14,999 nucleotides of DNA from G039029935 sp039029935 (GCA_039029935.1 JBCCFC010000168.1:1-14999), one strand, 5' to 3'; shown: positions 1-7,655, numbered from the stretch's first letter. Translations and numbers: made by a program. The notes: a model not told the origin generated them from the sequence alone.

Positions 1-73
1 CCGCATAACAGATCGTGGTATTGAAAATGAGTGTGAGTAGAAAAAGCAGTATAATCCATGTTCGTTTTAGCAT
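1..73 (-). CDS. N-terminal start of a probable secreted or membrane protein, cut by the window edge
   Basis: Reading leftward from an ATG at 73-71 gives 24 codons, open to the edge. The peptide begins MLKRTWIILLFLLTLIF and ends NTTICYA: a short positive n-region (K3, R4), a hydrophobic core of about 13 residues, and a C-Y-A end that resembles a signal peptidase site (C-Y-A; a lipobox is less likely). This is the classic layout of an export signal, so the rest of the protein should lie left of the window. No clear Shine-Dalgarno is seen; a GAGAG lies about 12 bases upstream, which is far. The product cannot be named from 24 residues. A competing leftward ATG at 60-58 in another frame gives a non-hydrophobic peptide and is less attractive. 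Confidence 0.45.
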   Translation of the reverse strand, partial: MLKRTWIILLFLLTLIFNTTICYA

Positions 74-288
74 TACGTCTATTGACTCTCTGATAGTAAA
101 TATAGTGATTGAACGTTTGATTTGTTGTATTTAAGTACAGTCGATTGTATGAGCTACGTCTCTATGTCCAGAGTATAGCATTACGCAAATCAAAACTTCC
201 TGTCTATTTACTTACAGGGAAGGATCGGATGGTGGCCGTATATTAGGCGCAAACCTGACGTATTTTTAAGGTCTGAAAGGTGTGCTGG
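74..288. other. Non-coding gap upstream of the left-edge gene
   Basis: This AT-rich stretch lies upstream of the leftward gene starting at 73 and should hold its promoter. I see TATA-like words on the minus strand around 100-115 but no convincing -35 partner, so no promoter is called. No open reading frame of note occurs here. Confidence 0.4.
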
Positions 289-404
289 TAGGTCGGTGTG
301 TCGGTATTCGGTATGTCGGTATTCGGTGTGTCGGTATTCGGTATGTCGGTATTCGGTATGTCGGTATTCGGTGTGTCGATATTCGGTGTGTCGGTATTCG
401 GTCG
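289..404. repeat. Tandem array of a 15-bp unit (GTCGGTATTCGGTAT)
   Basis: Almost seven head-to-tail copies of a 15-bp unit run from 300 to 403. They alternate between GTCGGTATTCGGTAT and GTCGGTATTCGGTGT; one copy has GTCGATATTC. The array is preceded at 289-299 by a partial TAGGTCGGTGT unit. The TAGGTCGGTGTGTC at its left end is the reverse complement of a word in the 16-bp array further right, so the two arrays could pair into a hairpin. There is no spacer structure, so this is not CRISPR. The same GGTCGGTATTC core recurs at 12715-12820. Confidence 0.9.
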
Positions 405-426
405 CTAACTACTGATCTACTGATTA

Positions 427-505
427 ACCGACCTACTGACACACCGACCTACTGACACACCGACCTACTGACACACCGACCTACTGACACACTGACCTAC
501 TGAAC
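427..505. repeat. Tandem array of a 16-bp unit (ACCGACCTACTGACAC) overlapping a gene end
   Basis: Four identical copies of ACCGACCTACTGACAC occupy 427-490 and a decayed fifth copy follows to about 505. The unit is the reverse complement of GTGTCAGTAGGTCGGT, so it is the opposite-strand form of the family that makes up the neighbouring 15-bp array. The last copies run into the 3' end of the leftward MpaB-type gene: its TAG stop (499-497) sits inside a CAGTAGGTC unit. The element has therefore either grown up to the stop or supplied it. Confidence 0.9.
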
Positions 506-1537
506 ACCCGATAGCGGATACTGCTGGCAACGCTGATTCGCACCATGATAGGCGCGTACATAGCGGAAGGGTGTCGGTACATAGGGCAGTAGGACACGCG
601 TCCACCAAAGATAGCGATCATAGGAACGTTCGACCTGTGCATCCCAGCGATAGTCATAGGCAGCACGAAGTTTGGGCGGCAGTAGCCCCGCTGTCAATGC
701 TTCCATGACGGGGCTGAGTACACGTGACATCGGTGAGGCCGTCAGCAGGACCTTGTTGATATGACGCGCCTCTTGCGTCACGGTGATCTCATCACTCTCC
801 ACCATGTTTTGCACCCATGTGTGAAAATCAGTACGCGTAGCTGGCAGTATATCTGGCTGGACCCCACAAAGCAGGGCAAATTTCTTGCTCTCCTGATAAT
901 AGGCGTCCCAATCCACCCATTGGTCGGGTGGAACCACCTGCTGCGAAATGAGAATCGCCGAATCGATCAAGGTTGCATAGACCCACATCAGCAGATGCGA
1001 ATCAGTGGCATCATACAAACCCGTGTCGGGAAGATTGGCGACAGAAACACCTTGATTATCAGAATTGGAATTAGGGTTGGTATTAGCATTGGCGTGAATA
1101 TCCACATATTCATCTTGCCCCTGTGGCGATACGGCCAATGGTCCCTTGATTTGCTGATGAATCGCATAGAGTCTGTCTGCGGCATGGATGGCCTGTTGCT
1201 GTGTGCCAAAGACCATTGCATGGACGGTGGCAAAGGTCCGCTGAAAACGTCCGACCGGATCGATATAGAAATTGCTATGTTCCACCCCTGCCCGTGCAAT
1301 CCGAGGGTGCGCCACCTGCATCAACAATGTCCGTATTCCCGCCAGATAGAGAAATCGTTCCCGTGCGACCTGCCAGCTAACCGACTCTGGCCCAAAAAAA
1401 CCAAGAACCGGATCGCCATGTAGATCAAGGGGGGTTAAGTCTAAATCGCTGCGAACCTTGACTTCGGAACCATGCGATTGAACCGCTGCCATATCATTTC
1501 TATTCATCTTCGCATCCATGTTGTTACTGCCACTCGT
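497..1537 (-). CDS. MpaB/latex-clearing-like oxygenase family protein (DUF2236)
   Basis: The 346-residue product matches the DUF2236 (oxygenase MpaB / rubber oxygenase catalytic domain) family by its order of motifs: LTPLDLHGDPVLGFFGPESV near the start, a helix ending LMQVAHPRIARAGVEHS (about 72-88), GRFQRTFATVHAMVFG, AADRLYAIHQQIKG, and LLMWVYATLIDSAIL (about 182-196). Characterised members are heme-b oxygenases; the substrate here cannot be told. No signal peptide or membrane segment is seen. An Asn/Ser-rich stretch (about 149-162) lies in the loop before the LLMWVYATLIDS helix. Start: the longest frame begins at 1570 but has no Shine-Dalgarno, whereas the ATG at 1537 follows AAAAAGG at 8 bases, so I chose it. 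The gene is monocistronic as far as can be seen, and its stop lies within a repeat array. Confidence 0.8.
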   Translation of the reverse strand, partial: TSGSNNMDAKMNRNDMAAVQSHGSEVKVRSDLDLTPLDLHGDPVLGFFGPESVSWQVARERFLYLAGIRTLLMQVAHPRIARAGVEHSNFYIDPVGRFQRTFATVHAMVFGTQQQAIHAADRLYAIHQQIKGPLAVSPQGQDEYVDIHANANTNPNSNSDNQGVSVANLPDTGLYDATDSHLLMWVYATLIDSAILISQQVVPPDQWVDWDAYYQESKKFALLCGVQPDILPATRTDFHTWVQNMVESDEITVTQEARHINKVLLTASPMSRVLSPVMEALTAGLLPPKLRAAYDYRWDAQVERSYDRYLWWTRVLLPYVPTPFRYVRAYHGANQRCQQYPLSGVQ

Positions 1538-1570
1538 CATCCAAACTGCCTTTTTATGTATTGTAACCAT

Positions 1571-1898
1571 TCTCTAGAAATATAGTGTTCTATGGTTTTG
1601 TATAGACGCTCATTCAGACTGAAATTGGGTGACAGACACCCCTTTCGAGGTGTCTGTGCTAACACATTTGTCTTTACGACCTCCTGTTAGCTAGAGTGAG
1701 TTGCTCCTCGAGATTGTTAAATAGGTTTGTTATGCTCAGAACACCTTCGCGTTTCCACTACCCTTAATCCTGAGCCACAGAGCGACCGACTGGAACCACA
1801 TCTGTCGGTGTGCTAGCCTATCTAACTGCTGCTACTATGTAGCCCTCTGTTAACTCCTTATCTATGAATAAAATATCATAAATTTAGGAGCTATTAGA
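1571..1898. other. Divergent intergenic region with one small hairpin
   Basis: This gap separates the leftward MpaB-type gene from the rightward small gene. The clearest structure is an inverted repeat, ACAGACACC at 1632-1640 and GGTGTCTGT at 1649-1657, with an 8-base loop. Neither side carries a run of T, so it is not an obvious terminator; an operator or a small palindromic element is possible. A TATATTT word just upstream of the MpaB-type gene (minus strand, about 1577-1585) could be its -10. Nothing coding is seen. Confidence 0.5.
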
Positions 1899-1927
1899 TT
1901 GACACATTATGCAAATTCCTACATAAT
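1899..1927 (+). promoter_or_regulatory. Sigma-70-type promoter with an overlapping inverted repeat
   Basis: TTGACA at 1899-1904 is followed after exactly 17 bases by CATAAT at 1922-1927, close to the sigma-70 consensus. It sits 43 bases ahead of the small gene at 1971. A 7-bp inverted repeat, CATTATG (1905-1911) and CATAATG (1922-1928), spans the spacer and covers the -10, so a repressor bound there would block the promoter. The promoter is read directly; the operator role is an inference. Confidence 0.7.
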
Positions 1928-1970
1928 GAATTGGTATTTGCCTTTGTATGATATTTGGAGGTAGAGAAAA

Positions 1971-2441
1971 ATGCAAGAAATACAAGACGAAACAAAAACC
2001 ACAATCTCGGTTGCACTTGATAATGCAGCCTGTAAAGTGCTACTTCAACACACGAAAGAGGATGAAATAGGAGATTTTTTGTCACAGTTTCTCCTCGATT
2101 ATGAAGAGTATCTTGCCATGCAGAAACGTATGAAACAAATAACGCAAGATTTGCATCAAGTGGTAAATAAACTTGACATGATTAACTATACAATAAATTA
2201 TAGATCATTAGATGCGGACAGCAATGTGCTTTTTATGAACGGTCAATCCGATCATGAGAGACAGCCACCAGAATTGTTCGATATTGCTCAATTTATACAG
2301 ACACCATCATTTTCGCGCAATGGTCACATGCATCAAAATACAGATAATGATGTTGACCTAGACGTTGAACTGCGCAAAAAGGCTTTTTTCGATTTTGTAG
2401 AGAATAATAAAATTATAGTCTTTTGCTTGCAACAGCCCTGA
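1971..2441 (+). CDS. Small hypothetical protein, AT-rich gene
   Basis: The 156-residue protein is not recognised. The gene is well supported: GGAGGT at 1957-1962 lies 8 bases before the ATG and a strong promoter is just upstream. Residues about 30-80 are predicted helical, with heptad-like spacing of hydrophobics (IGDFLSQFLLDYEEYL, then MKQITQDLHQVVNKLDMI), suggesting a coiled coil or a dimerisation helix. The middle is polar, and a short C-terminal segment ends in NNKIIVFCLQQP. No signal peptide, membrane helix or catalytic motif is seen. Base composition is clearly more AT-rich than the flanking enzyme genes, which may indicate later arrival. It is followed after 97 bases by galM; shared transcription is possible but not shown. 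Confidence 0.7.
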   Translation: MQEIQDETKTTISVALDNAACKVLLQHTKEDEIGDFLSQFLLDYEEYLAMQKRMKQITQDLHQVVNKLDMINYTINYRSLDADSNVLFMNGQSDHERQPPELFDIAQFIQTPSFSRNGHMHQNTDNDVDLDVELRKKAFFDFVENNKIIVFCLQQP

Positions 2442-2538
2442 TGAATGATTGCAGCATTCTATATTCGGAAGATATGCAACACAATCAACTTATCCAAAAT
2501 TCGATTCGTATTATAAATCCATTTGAACTATAGAAACC

Positions 2539-3618
2539 ATGAATATTAATCAACAACCATACGGCCAAACAACAGGCCATCCAGTCCAATCAAGCCGACA
2601 GGCAGACTTATTTACGCTGATCAACGATAATGGCGTGGAAGTCAAAATCACCAACTATGGTGGCATCATCGTCTCGCTTATGACACCAGATCGTGATCGC
2701 AACTTGGCCGATATTGCACTCGGCTTTGACACGCTTGACGAATACTTAGCAGGCCACCCATTCTTTGGTGCATTGGTTGGCCGCTATGCCAACCGCATCG
2801 CCAAGGGGCAGTTCACGCTCAATGGCGTGACTTATCCAATTGCGCAAAACAACGGCGACAATCATCTGCACGGCGGCATCTGCGGCTTTGATAAAGTTGT
2901 CTGGGATGCCGATACCAGCGTCACCAACACAGCCGCAGTGTTGACATTGACCTACCAGAGCGCGGATGGTGAAGAAGGCTATCCGGGGACACTTGATGTC
3001 GAGGTCGTCTATACACTGAGCAACGATAACAGTCTGCGTATTGACTATGCGGCAACCACTGACAAACCAACGATCATCAACTTGACCAATCATTGCTACT
3101 TTAATCTTGCGGGCGCGGCCTCTGAAGAAACAGGAAATGTATTGGGACATGAGATGATGCTCAACGCCGATGCCTTCACACCCATTGATGAGACACTGAT
3201 CCCCATTGGTGAAATTCGCGATGTCACAGGTACACCCATGGACTTCCGTCAGCCAACCGCCATCGGTACGCGCATTGATGATGCCAATGAGCAGCTACAG
3301 TTTGGCTTGGGCTATGACCACAACTGGGTGCTGAACAACACAGATGGACTGGATACACTCGCCGCGCGCGTGGTGGAGCCAACAACAGGGCGTGTACTCG
3401 AAGTCTACACCACACAGCCAGGTGTCCAATTTTATGCTGGGAACATGATGACACCGATGACGGGCAAGGGCGGCGCATCCTATCAAAAACGCTATGGATT
3501 TTGTTTGGAAACGCAGATTTATCCCGACTCACCCAACCAGCCAAACTTTCCGTCACCTGTATTGACACCGGGCAATCGCTATGAACAAACGACAATTTTT
3601 AAGTTTGGCGTTGAATAA
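2539..3618 (+). CDS. galM: Aldose 1-epimerase (galactose mutarotase)
   Basis: This enzyme interconverts the alpha and beta anomers of glucose, galactose and related aldoses, feeding the Leloir pathway and glycolysis. The 359-residue length is usual for bacterial GalM. Family landmarks are in order: TNYGGIIVSL (38-47), GRYANRIAKG (81-90, with the conserved Asn/Arg), NHLHGG (108-113, substrate-binding His), NLTNHCYFNL (181-190, the catalytic acid His185), GYDHNWVL (258-265, Asp260) and FCLETQIYPDSPNQPNFP (321-338, the catalytic base Glu324). There is no signal peptide, so it is cytoplasmic. No good Shine-Dalgarno precedes the ATG, but the N-terminus aligns with the family and no better start is seen. 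It lies between a small hypothetical gene and a secreted cellulase, which fits handling of the sugars released outside. Confidence 0.95.
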   Translation: MNINQQPYGQTTGHPVQSSRQADLFTLINDNGVEVKITNYGGIIVSLMTPDRDRNLADIALGFDTLDEYLAGHPFFGALVGRYANRIAKGQFTLNGVTYPIAQNNGDNHLHGGICGFDKVVWDADTSVTNTAAVLTLTYQSADGEEGYPGTLDVEVVYTLSNDNSLRIDYAATTDKPTIINLTNHCYFNLAGAASEETGNVLGHEMMLNADAFTPIDETLIPIGEIRDVTGTPMDFRQPTAIGTRIDDANEQLQFGLGYDHNWVLNNTDGLDTLAARVVEPTTGRVLEVYTTQPGVQFYAGNMMTPMTGKGGASYQKRYGFCLETQIYPDSPNQPNFPSPVLTPGNRYEQTTIFKFGVE

Positions 3619-3657
3619 GCCATAGGTTGCCTTGGCTGAGTAAAGATCGAGACCACC

Positions 3658-3731
3658 AGAGTGGTCCAATAGGCTGAGGAATGCCCAAGTTTTGTAAAAT
3701 TTGGGCACTTCTCAATCTATTGGGCCACTCT
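3658..3731 (+). repeat. 74-bp near-perfect inverted repeat (long hairpin) after galM
   Basis: Bases 3658-3731 fold back on themselves about a 2-base centre (3694-3695). Of 36 opposed positions, 30 are Watson-Crick, 4 are G-T and only 2 mismatch (3674/3715 and 3681/3708). The outer arms are AGAGTGGTCCAATAG and CTATTGGGCCACTCT. All four G-T pairs become G-U in plus-strand RNA, while on the minus strand they would be C-A mismatches, so the fold is better as rightward RNA. It starts 39 bases after the galM stop. No T-run follows, so it is not a standard intrinsic terminator. It may act as a 3' end stabiliser or be a small palindromic mobile element. Confidence 0.8.
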
Positions 3732-3911
3732 AACCACCTCATACCTATTAATTTCAACTTTCATCCAAATTCGAGGAATGTTCCACCATTGTTTATAGAC
3801 ATATAAACAAGTCCCCACCATTTTCTTTTTTTGTGTATCTTATTTAACCATCTCAGGATTACAATTTCCTTTCAATCGCTAATTTAGTGCAAACTTTAAA
3901 ATCTAAGATTT
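3732..3911. other. Non-coding upstream region of the cellulase gene
   Basis: No gene is seen here. A perfect 7-bp inverted repeat, GTTTATA (3791-3797) and TATAAAC (3802-3808), with a 4-base spacer, lies about 104 bases upstream of the cellulase promoter's -35. It is flanked by two CCACCATT words (3784-3791 and 3815-3822). It has the size of a regulator-binding site. A T-rich run follows at about 3822-3833. Confidence 0.45.
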
Positions 3912-3938
3912 TTGACTTAGAGAAACTTCAAGTATAAT
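3912..3938 (+). promoter_or_regulatory. Probable promoter of the cellulase gene
   Basis: TTGACT at 3912-3917 and a perfect TATAAT at 3933-3938 are separated by 15 bases, slightly short of the ideal 17. Transcription would begin near 3945, giving an untranslated leader of about 115 bases before the ATG at 4062. No other convincing promoter lies in the 440-base gap. Confidence 0.55.
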
Positions 3939-4061
3939 CCATTCAGGTAAGAAAAAATTAAGGAAACTTGAATGACTTCTTAGAATCATACAAGAACCAT
4001 TCAAACTAGGTTAGCTTTCATCAAAAGACCATTGATGAAATATCACAAGGAGCGGAAAGAG

Positions 4062-7000
4062 ATGCAAAAACAGATGAAACGGATACAGTACAAAGAAAAA
4101 CGTTCTGGACAACAAACTGCATGGCATAGACCATCATGGCTTGTCCCCATTGGCAGTGGCGCATTGGTTATCGTCATGATTGCGTTATTGGTCCAGCAGT
4201 TTATGCCCTATGAAGAGGCAAGCGCGGCCAATCCACAGCAGACAGCAGCATATAACTATGCGGAGGTATTGCAGAAATCGCTCTTCTTCTATGAAGTGCA
4301 GCGGTCGGGCGAACTGCCAGCCGACAATCGTGTCGAGTGGCGCGCAAACTCGGCTATGGATGATGGCTCAGATGTGGGGCATGACCTCACAGGTGGCTAC
4401 TACGATGCGGGCGACCATGTGAAGTTTGGCTTCCCGATGGCATCCATGACCACAATGTTGGCATGGGGTGCCATCGAATACCGCGATGGCTATACTTCGA
4501 TTGGTCAACTGGATGAAATTCAGGATGCCCTTCAATGGTCAACGGACTATTTTCTCAAGGCATTCACCGACGACAGACCGAATGAATATGAATTTTATGG
4601 TCAGGTGGGCAATGGTGGCGTTGATCACGGCTGGTGGGGTTCGGCAGAGATGATGACAATGGAACGACCTGCCTATAAGGTAGACACCAGTTGTGGCGGC
4701 TCTGATCTTACGGGTGAAACGGCAGCGGCAATGGCGGCATCAGCGATGGTTTTCCATGAAAGCGGTGACACGGCCTATGCTGATTTGCTATTGACCAAGG
4801 CGGAAGCACTCTATGATTTTGCCAACACTTACCGACGTAGTTACTCTGACTGTATCACCGATGCGGCTGGTTACTACCGTTCCTTCTCTGGCTATACGGA
4901 TGAGTTGGTCTGGGGTGCGTTGTGGTTGCACCGTGCCAATTTAGCCATAGACACTGGCTATGATGGCTCCACCTATCTGTCAATGGCCTTGGTCGAATAT
5001 GACGACATGTCAAGTGACTTTTTGTGGGCACACGCTTGGGATGACAAGTCCTACGGTTCATTTGTCCTATTGTCTCAATTGACGGGTGATAATCAGTACA
5101 TGCGAAACGCAGAACGTCATCTTGACTACTGGACCGTTGGCTACAACGGCGGACAGGTAAACTACACACCTGGCGGATTGGCGTGGTTGGACCAATGGGG
5201 TTCACTGCGTTATGCGGCCAACACATCATTCTTGGCCTTGGTCTACAGCGACTGGCTCAGTAACAACGGTGGCGACAGTGTATTGGTTGACCGCTATTAC
5301 AACTTTGCCCTAGACCAAGTCAACTACATGTTGGGTGACAATCCACGCAGCAGTAGCTATGTGGTCGGCTTTGGCAACAATCCACCGCTGAATCCACATC
5401 ACCGCACAGCGCATGGTGCATGGTCCAACAATATCAATGAACCAGCCGACAGCCGTCACATTCTGTATGGTGCGTTGGTGGGTGGCCCGAATCAAAGTGA
5501 TAATTACACAGATGATCGCGGCGATTATATTCAAAATGAGGTTGCGACAGACTATAACGCTGGCTTTACAGGTGCGTTGGCGGGATTGGTTGAAAGATTT
5601 GACGTACAGCCGTTGGATAACTTCCCACAGCCAGAGGTCAAGGATGATGAAATTTATGTACAAGGGGCGATTGCATCGAGCAATAACAATGCCTTTAACC
5701 TCAAAGTACGCATCTTCAATCAATCGGCATGGCCTGCGCGCATCGCCGAAAACCTGAAATTCCGCTACTACTTTACACTGGATGGTGGCAGCATCAGCGA
5801 CATCTCAGTCGCCTCTCACTACAACCAGTGTGATACATCGCCAACGGGTCCTGTTCTCTACAGTGGTGACATCTATTATGTAGAAATGGATTGTGGCAGC
5901 ACACAGATTTATCCACACAGCAGCGAAACCTTCCGCAAAGAGCTTGATGTCAACTTTTCGACCACAGGCACATGGGATAGTTCCAATGATTGGTCCTCTG
6001 AAGGGCTAGGGACAAATGGTAATTTGGTTACGGTTGACAAGATCACGCTCTATCAGAATGATGTGCTGATTTGGGGGACAGAGCCGGATGGCACACAGCC
6101 AACGCCAGCACCAACCAATACACCAGCACCAACCAATACACCTGGCCCGACATCAACACCGACCAATACCCCAACCGATGGTCCTTCACCTACACCGACA
6201 GAAACACCGACTGTCACTAATACACCGACTGTGACCAATACGCCTGTACCGGGCCAGTGTACGATTGACTATCATATCACAGAGGATTGGGGTAATGGTT
6301 TCAAAGTAGAACTGTCTATCACCAACCAGACCGGGGCTGATATTGATGGCTGGACTGTCATGTGGGAATTCACAGGCAACCAACAGGTACAAGGGCATTG
6401 GAATGCCAGCTTTAGCCAAAGCGGTACAACGGTTACAGTTAGCAATAGTGAGGATTGGAACAGGGTCATTGCTAACGGTGCAACCCTGACTGGTATCGGC
6501 TTTACCGCTGGCTATAGCGGGGCAAACGAACCAGCTATCAATTTCACCTTGAACGGGGTTGCCTGTAATGGTGGTGGTGAACCTCCTGCGACACCAGAAC
6601 CAACGGCCACAACTGCGCCGACATCAACGCCAGAACCAACGGCAACGGCCACTGATGTACCTCCAACCAATACACCTGTCCCAACAGCGACGGCTACGGC
6701 GACACCTGAACCAACCGATGAGCCAGAGCCAGTTGATAATCTGCTCTATGTCAGCTCAACTAGCGGTGGCTCAGTTGGTGGCGTTTCGTTCCGTGATGAG
6801 GATATCCTGCATTACGATGCAGCCAATGATGTCTGGACGATGGTCTTTGATGGCTCTGATGCCGATATTGGCGGTGCTGACGTCGACGCCTTTGCCATCC
6901 TTGACAGCAGCACCATTCTGGTCAGTTTACAGGCGCCATTTGACATGAGCGATATTAATGAGAATTTAGACACAGTCGATGACTCTGACATTCTCGCCTT

Positions 7001-7655
7001 CACTGGCTCATTTGGTGCAAACACATCAGGCACATGGTCAATGTACTTTGACGGTTCTGATGTAGAGCTTGAGGCCAACAGCGAAGATGTGGATGCGATT
7101 AGCGTGTTGGAGAATGGCGACCTGCTCATCAGTACCAGTGGCAGTGCATCCGTGACAGGGCTTGGTGGCTCTGCGAGTGATGAAGATATCTTGCGCTTCA
7201 CTGTCACCAGCACAGGCGAGGATACCGCTGGTACATGGTCCGTGTACTTTGACGGCTCTGATGTTGGTTTCTCTGGTGTCGCAGATGAGGATGTCTGGGG
7301 CGTGTGGGTTGATGCCGCAACCGATACGTTACACCTCACCACCAGAGGCGACTATGAGGTCAATGGTCGTGACGGTGACACCGAGGACTTTATCTACTGC
7401 GTCTCTGGCTCAGTGGGTGAAGATGCAACCTGTGCCTTTGACCTCTACTGGGACAGTGCTGCCGCTGACTTTGACGATGAACGGCCAGATGCCTTTGCAG
7501 TTGGCGCATCCATTGTGAATCTCGTCAATAATCGCGAAGAAGTCACCGATGAGGATGCCGACAGGCTCGAAAGCATGGGCTTGGAGGATCTGATGGAGGA
7601 TGAGGCTGACTTTGAGCCGGATGTTGAGATATTTATGCCGATTGTGACGCAGTAA
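4062..7655 (+). CDS. Secreted modular GH9 cellulase (GH9-CBM3-linker-CBM2-linker-repeat module)
   Basis: A 1197-residue extracellular cellulase, probably an endoglucanase. Numbering is from the ATG at 4062, chosen because AAGGAG lies 9 bases before it; the frame also opens at TTG 4032 and ATG 4035 without a Shine-Dalgarno. Residues 1-25 are strongly basic, followed by a hydrophobic segment (25-48) and an ASAA cleavage-like site near 54. GH9 spans about 64-512: GGYYDAGDHVKFGF (111-124; catalytic Asp115/118), NPHHRTAHG (444-452), and a full match to the second GH9 signature, Y-x-D-x4-Y-x3-E-x-A-x3-N, at 482-500 with the acid Glu493. A CBM3 domain follows (about 523-674), then a PT-rich linker, a CBM2 domain (about 733-836) bounded by Cys733 and Cys835 with surface Trp, and a second linker. 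Residues about 891-1155 hold four 67-residue repeats marked by FDGSD. The chain ends in EIFMPIVTQ. Confidence 0.95.
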   Translation: MQKQMKRIQYKEKRSGQQTAWHRPSWLVPIGSGALVIVMIALLVQQFMPYEEASAANPQQTAAYNYAEVLQKSLFFYEVQRSGELPADNRVEWRANSAMDDGSDVGHDLTGGYYDAGDHVKFGFPMASMTTMLAWGAIEYRDGYTSIGQLDEIQDALQWSTDYFLKAFTDDRPNEYEFYGQVGNGGVDHGWWGSAEMMTMERPAYKVDTSCGGSDLTGETAAAMAASAMVFHESGDTAYADLLLTKAEALYDFANTYRRSYSDCITDAAGYYRSFSGYTDELVWGALWLHRANLAIDTGYDGSTYLSMALVEYDDMSSDFLWAHAWDDKSYGSFVLLSQLTGDNQYMRNAERHLDYWTVGYNGGQVNYTPGGLAWLDQWGSLRYAANTSFLALVYSDWLSNNGGDSVLVDRYYNFALDQVNYMLGDNPRSSSYVVGFGNNPPLNPHHRTAHGAWSNNINEPADSRHILYGALVGGPNQSDNYTDDRGDYIQNEVATDYNAGFTGALAGLVERFDVQPLDNFPQPEVKDDEIYVQGAIASSNNNAFNLKVRIFNQSAWPARIAENLKFRYYFTLDGGSISDISVASHYNQCDTSPTGPVLYSGDIYYVEMDCGSTQIYPHSSETFRKELDVNFSTTGTWDSSNDWSSEGLGTNGNLVTVDKITLYQNDVLIWGTEPDGTQPTPAPTNTPAPTNTPGPTSTPTNTPTDGPSPTPTETPTVTNTPTVTNTPVPGQCTIDYHITEDWGNGFKVELSITNQTGADIDGWTVMWEFTGNQQVQGHWNASFSQSGTTVTVSNSEDWNRVIANGATLTGIGFTAGYSGANEPAINFTLNGVACNGGGEPPATPEPTATTAPTSTPEPTATATDVPPTNTPVPTATATATPEPTDEPEPVDNLLYVSSTSGGSVGGVSFRDEDILHYDAANDVWTMVFDGSDADIGGADVDAFAILDSSTILVSLQAPFDMSDINENLDTVDDSDILAFTGSFGANTSGTWSMYFDGSDVELEANSEDVDAISVLENGDLLISTSGSASVTGLGGSASDEDILRFTVTSTGEDTAGTWSVYFDGSDVGFSGVADEDVWGVWVDAATDTLHLTTRGDYEVNGRDGDTEDFIYCVSGSVGEDATCAFDLYWDSAAADFDDERPDAFAVGASIVNLVNNREEVTDEDADRLESMGLEDLMEDEADFEPDVEIFMPIVTQ

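Noticed and set aside
300..490. Possible CRISPR array
   Set aside because: The repeats are contiguous 15-16-bp units without unique spacers, and no cas gene is nearby.
761..1423. Rightward 220-codon frame opposite the MpaB-type oxygenase gene
   Set aside because: It lies wholly antisense to a gene with clear family motifs, and its product shows no recognisable domain; it is a shadow frame.
1632..1657. ACAGACACC/GGTGTCTGT hairpin as a terminator
   Set aside because: No T-run follows on either strand and no gene ends nearby; it is noted only as a structure in the divergent gap.
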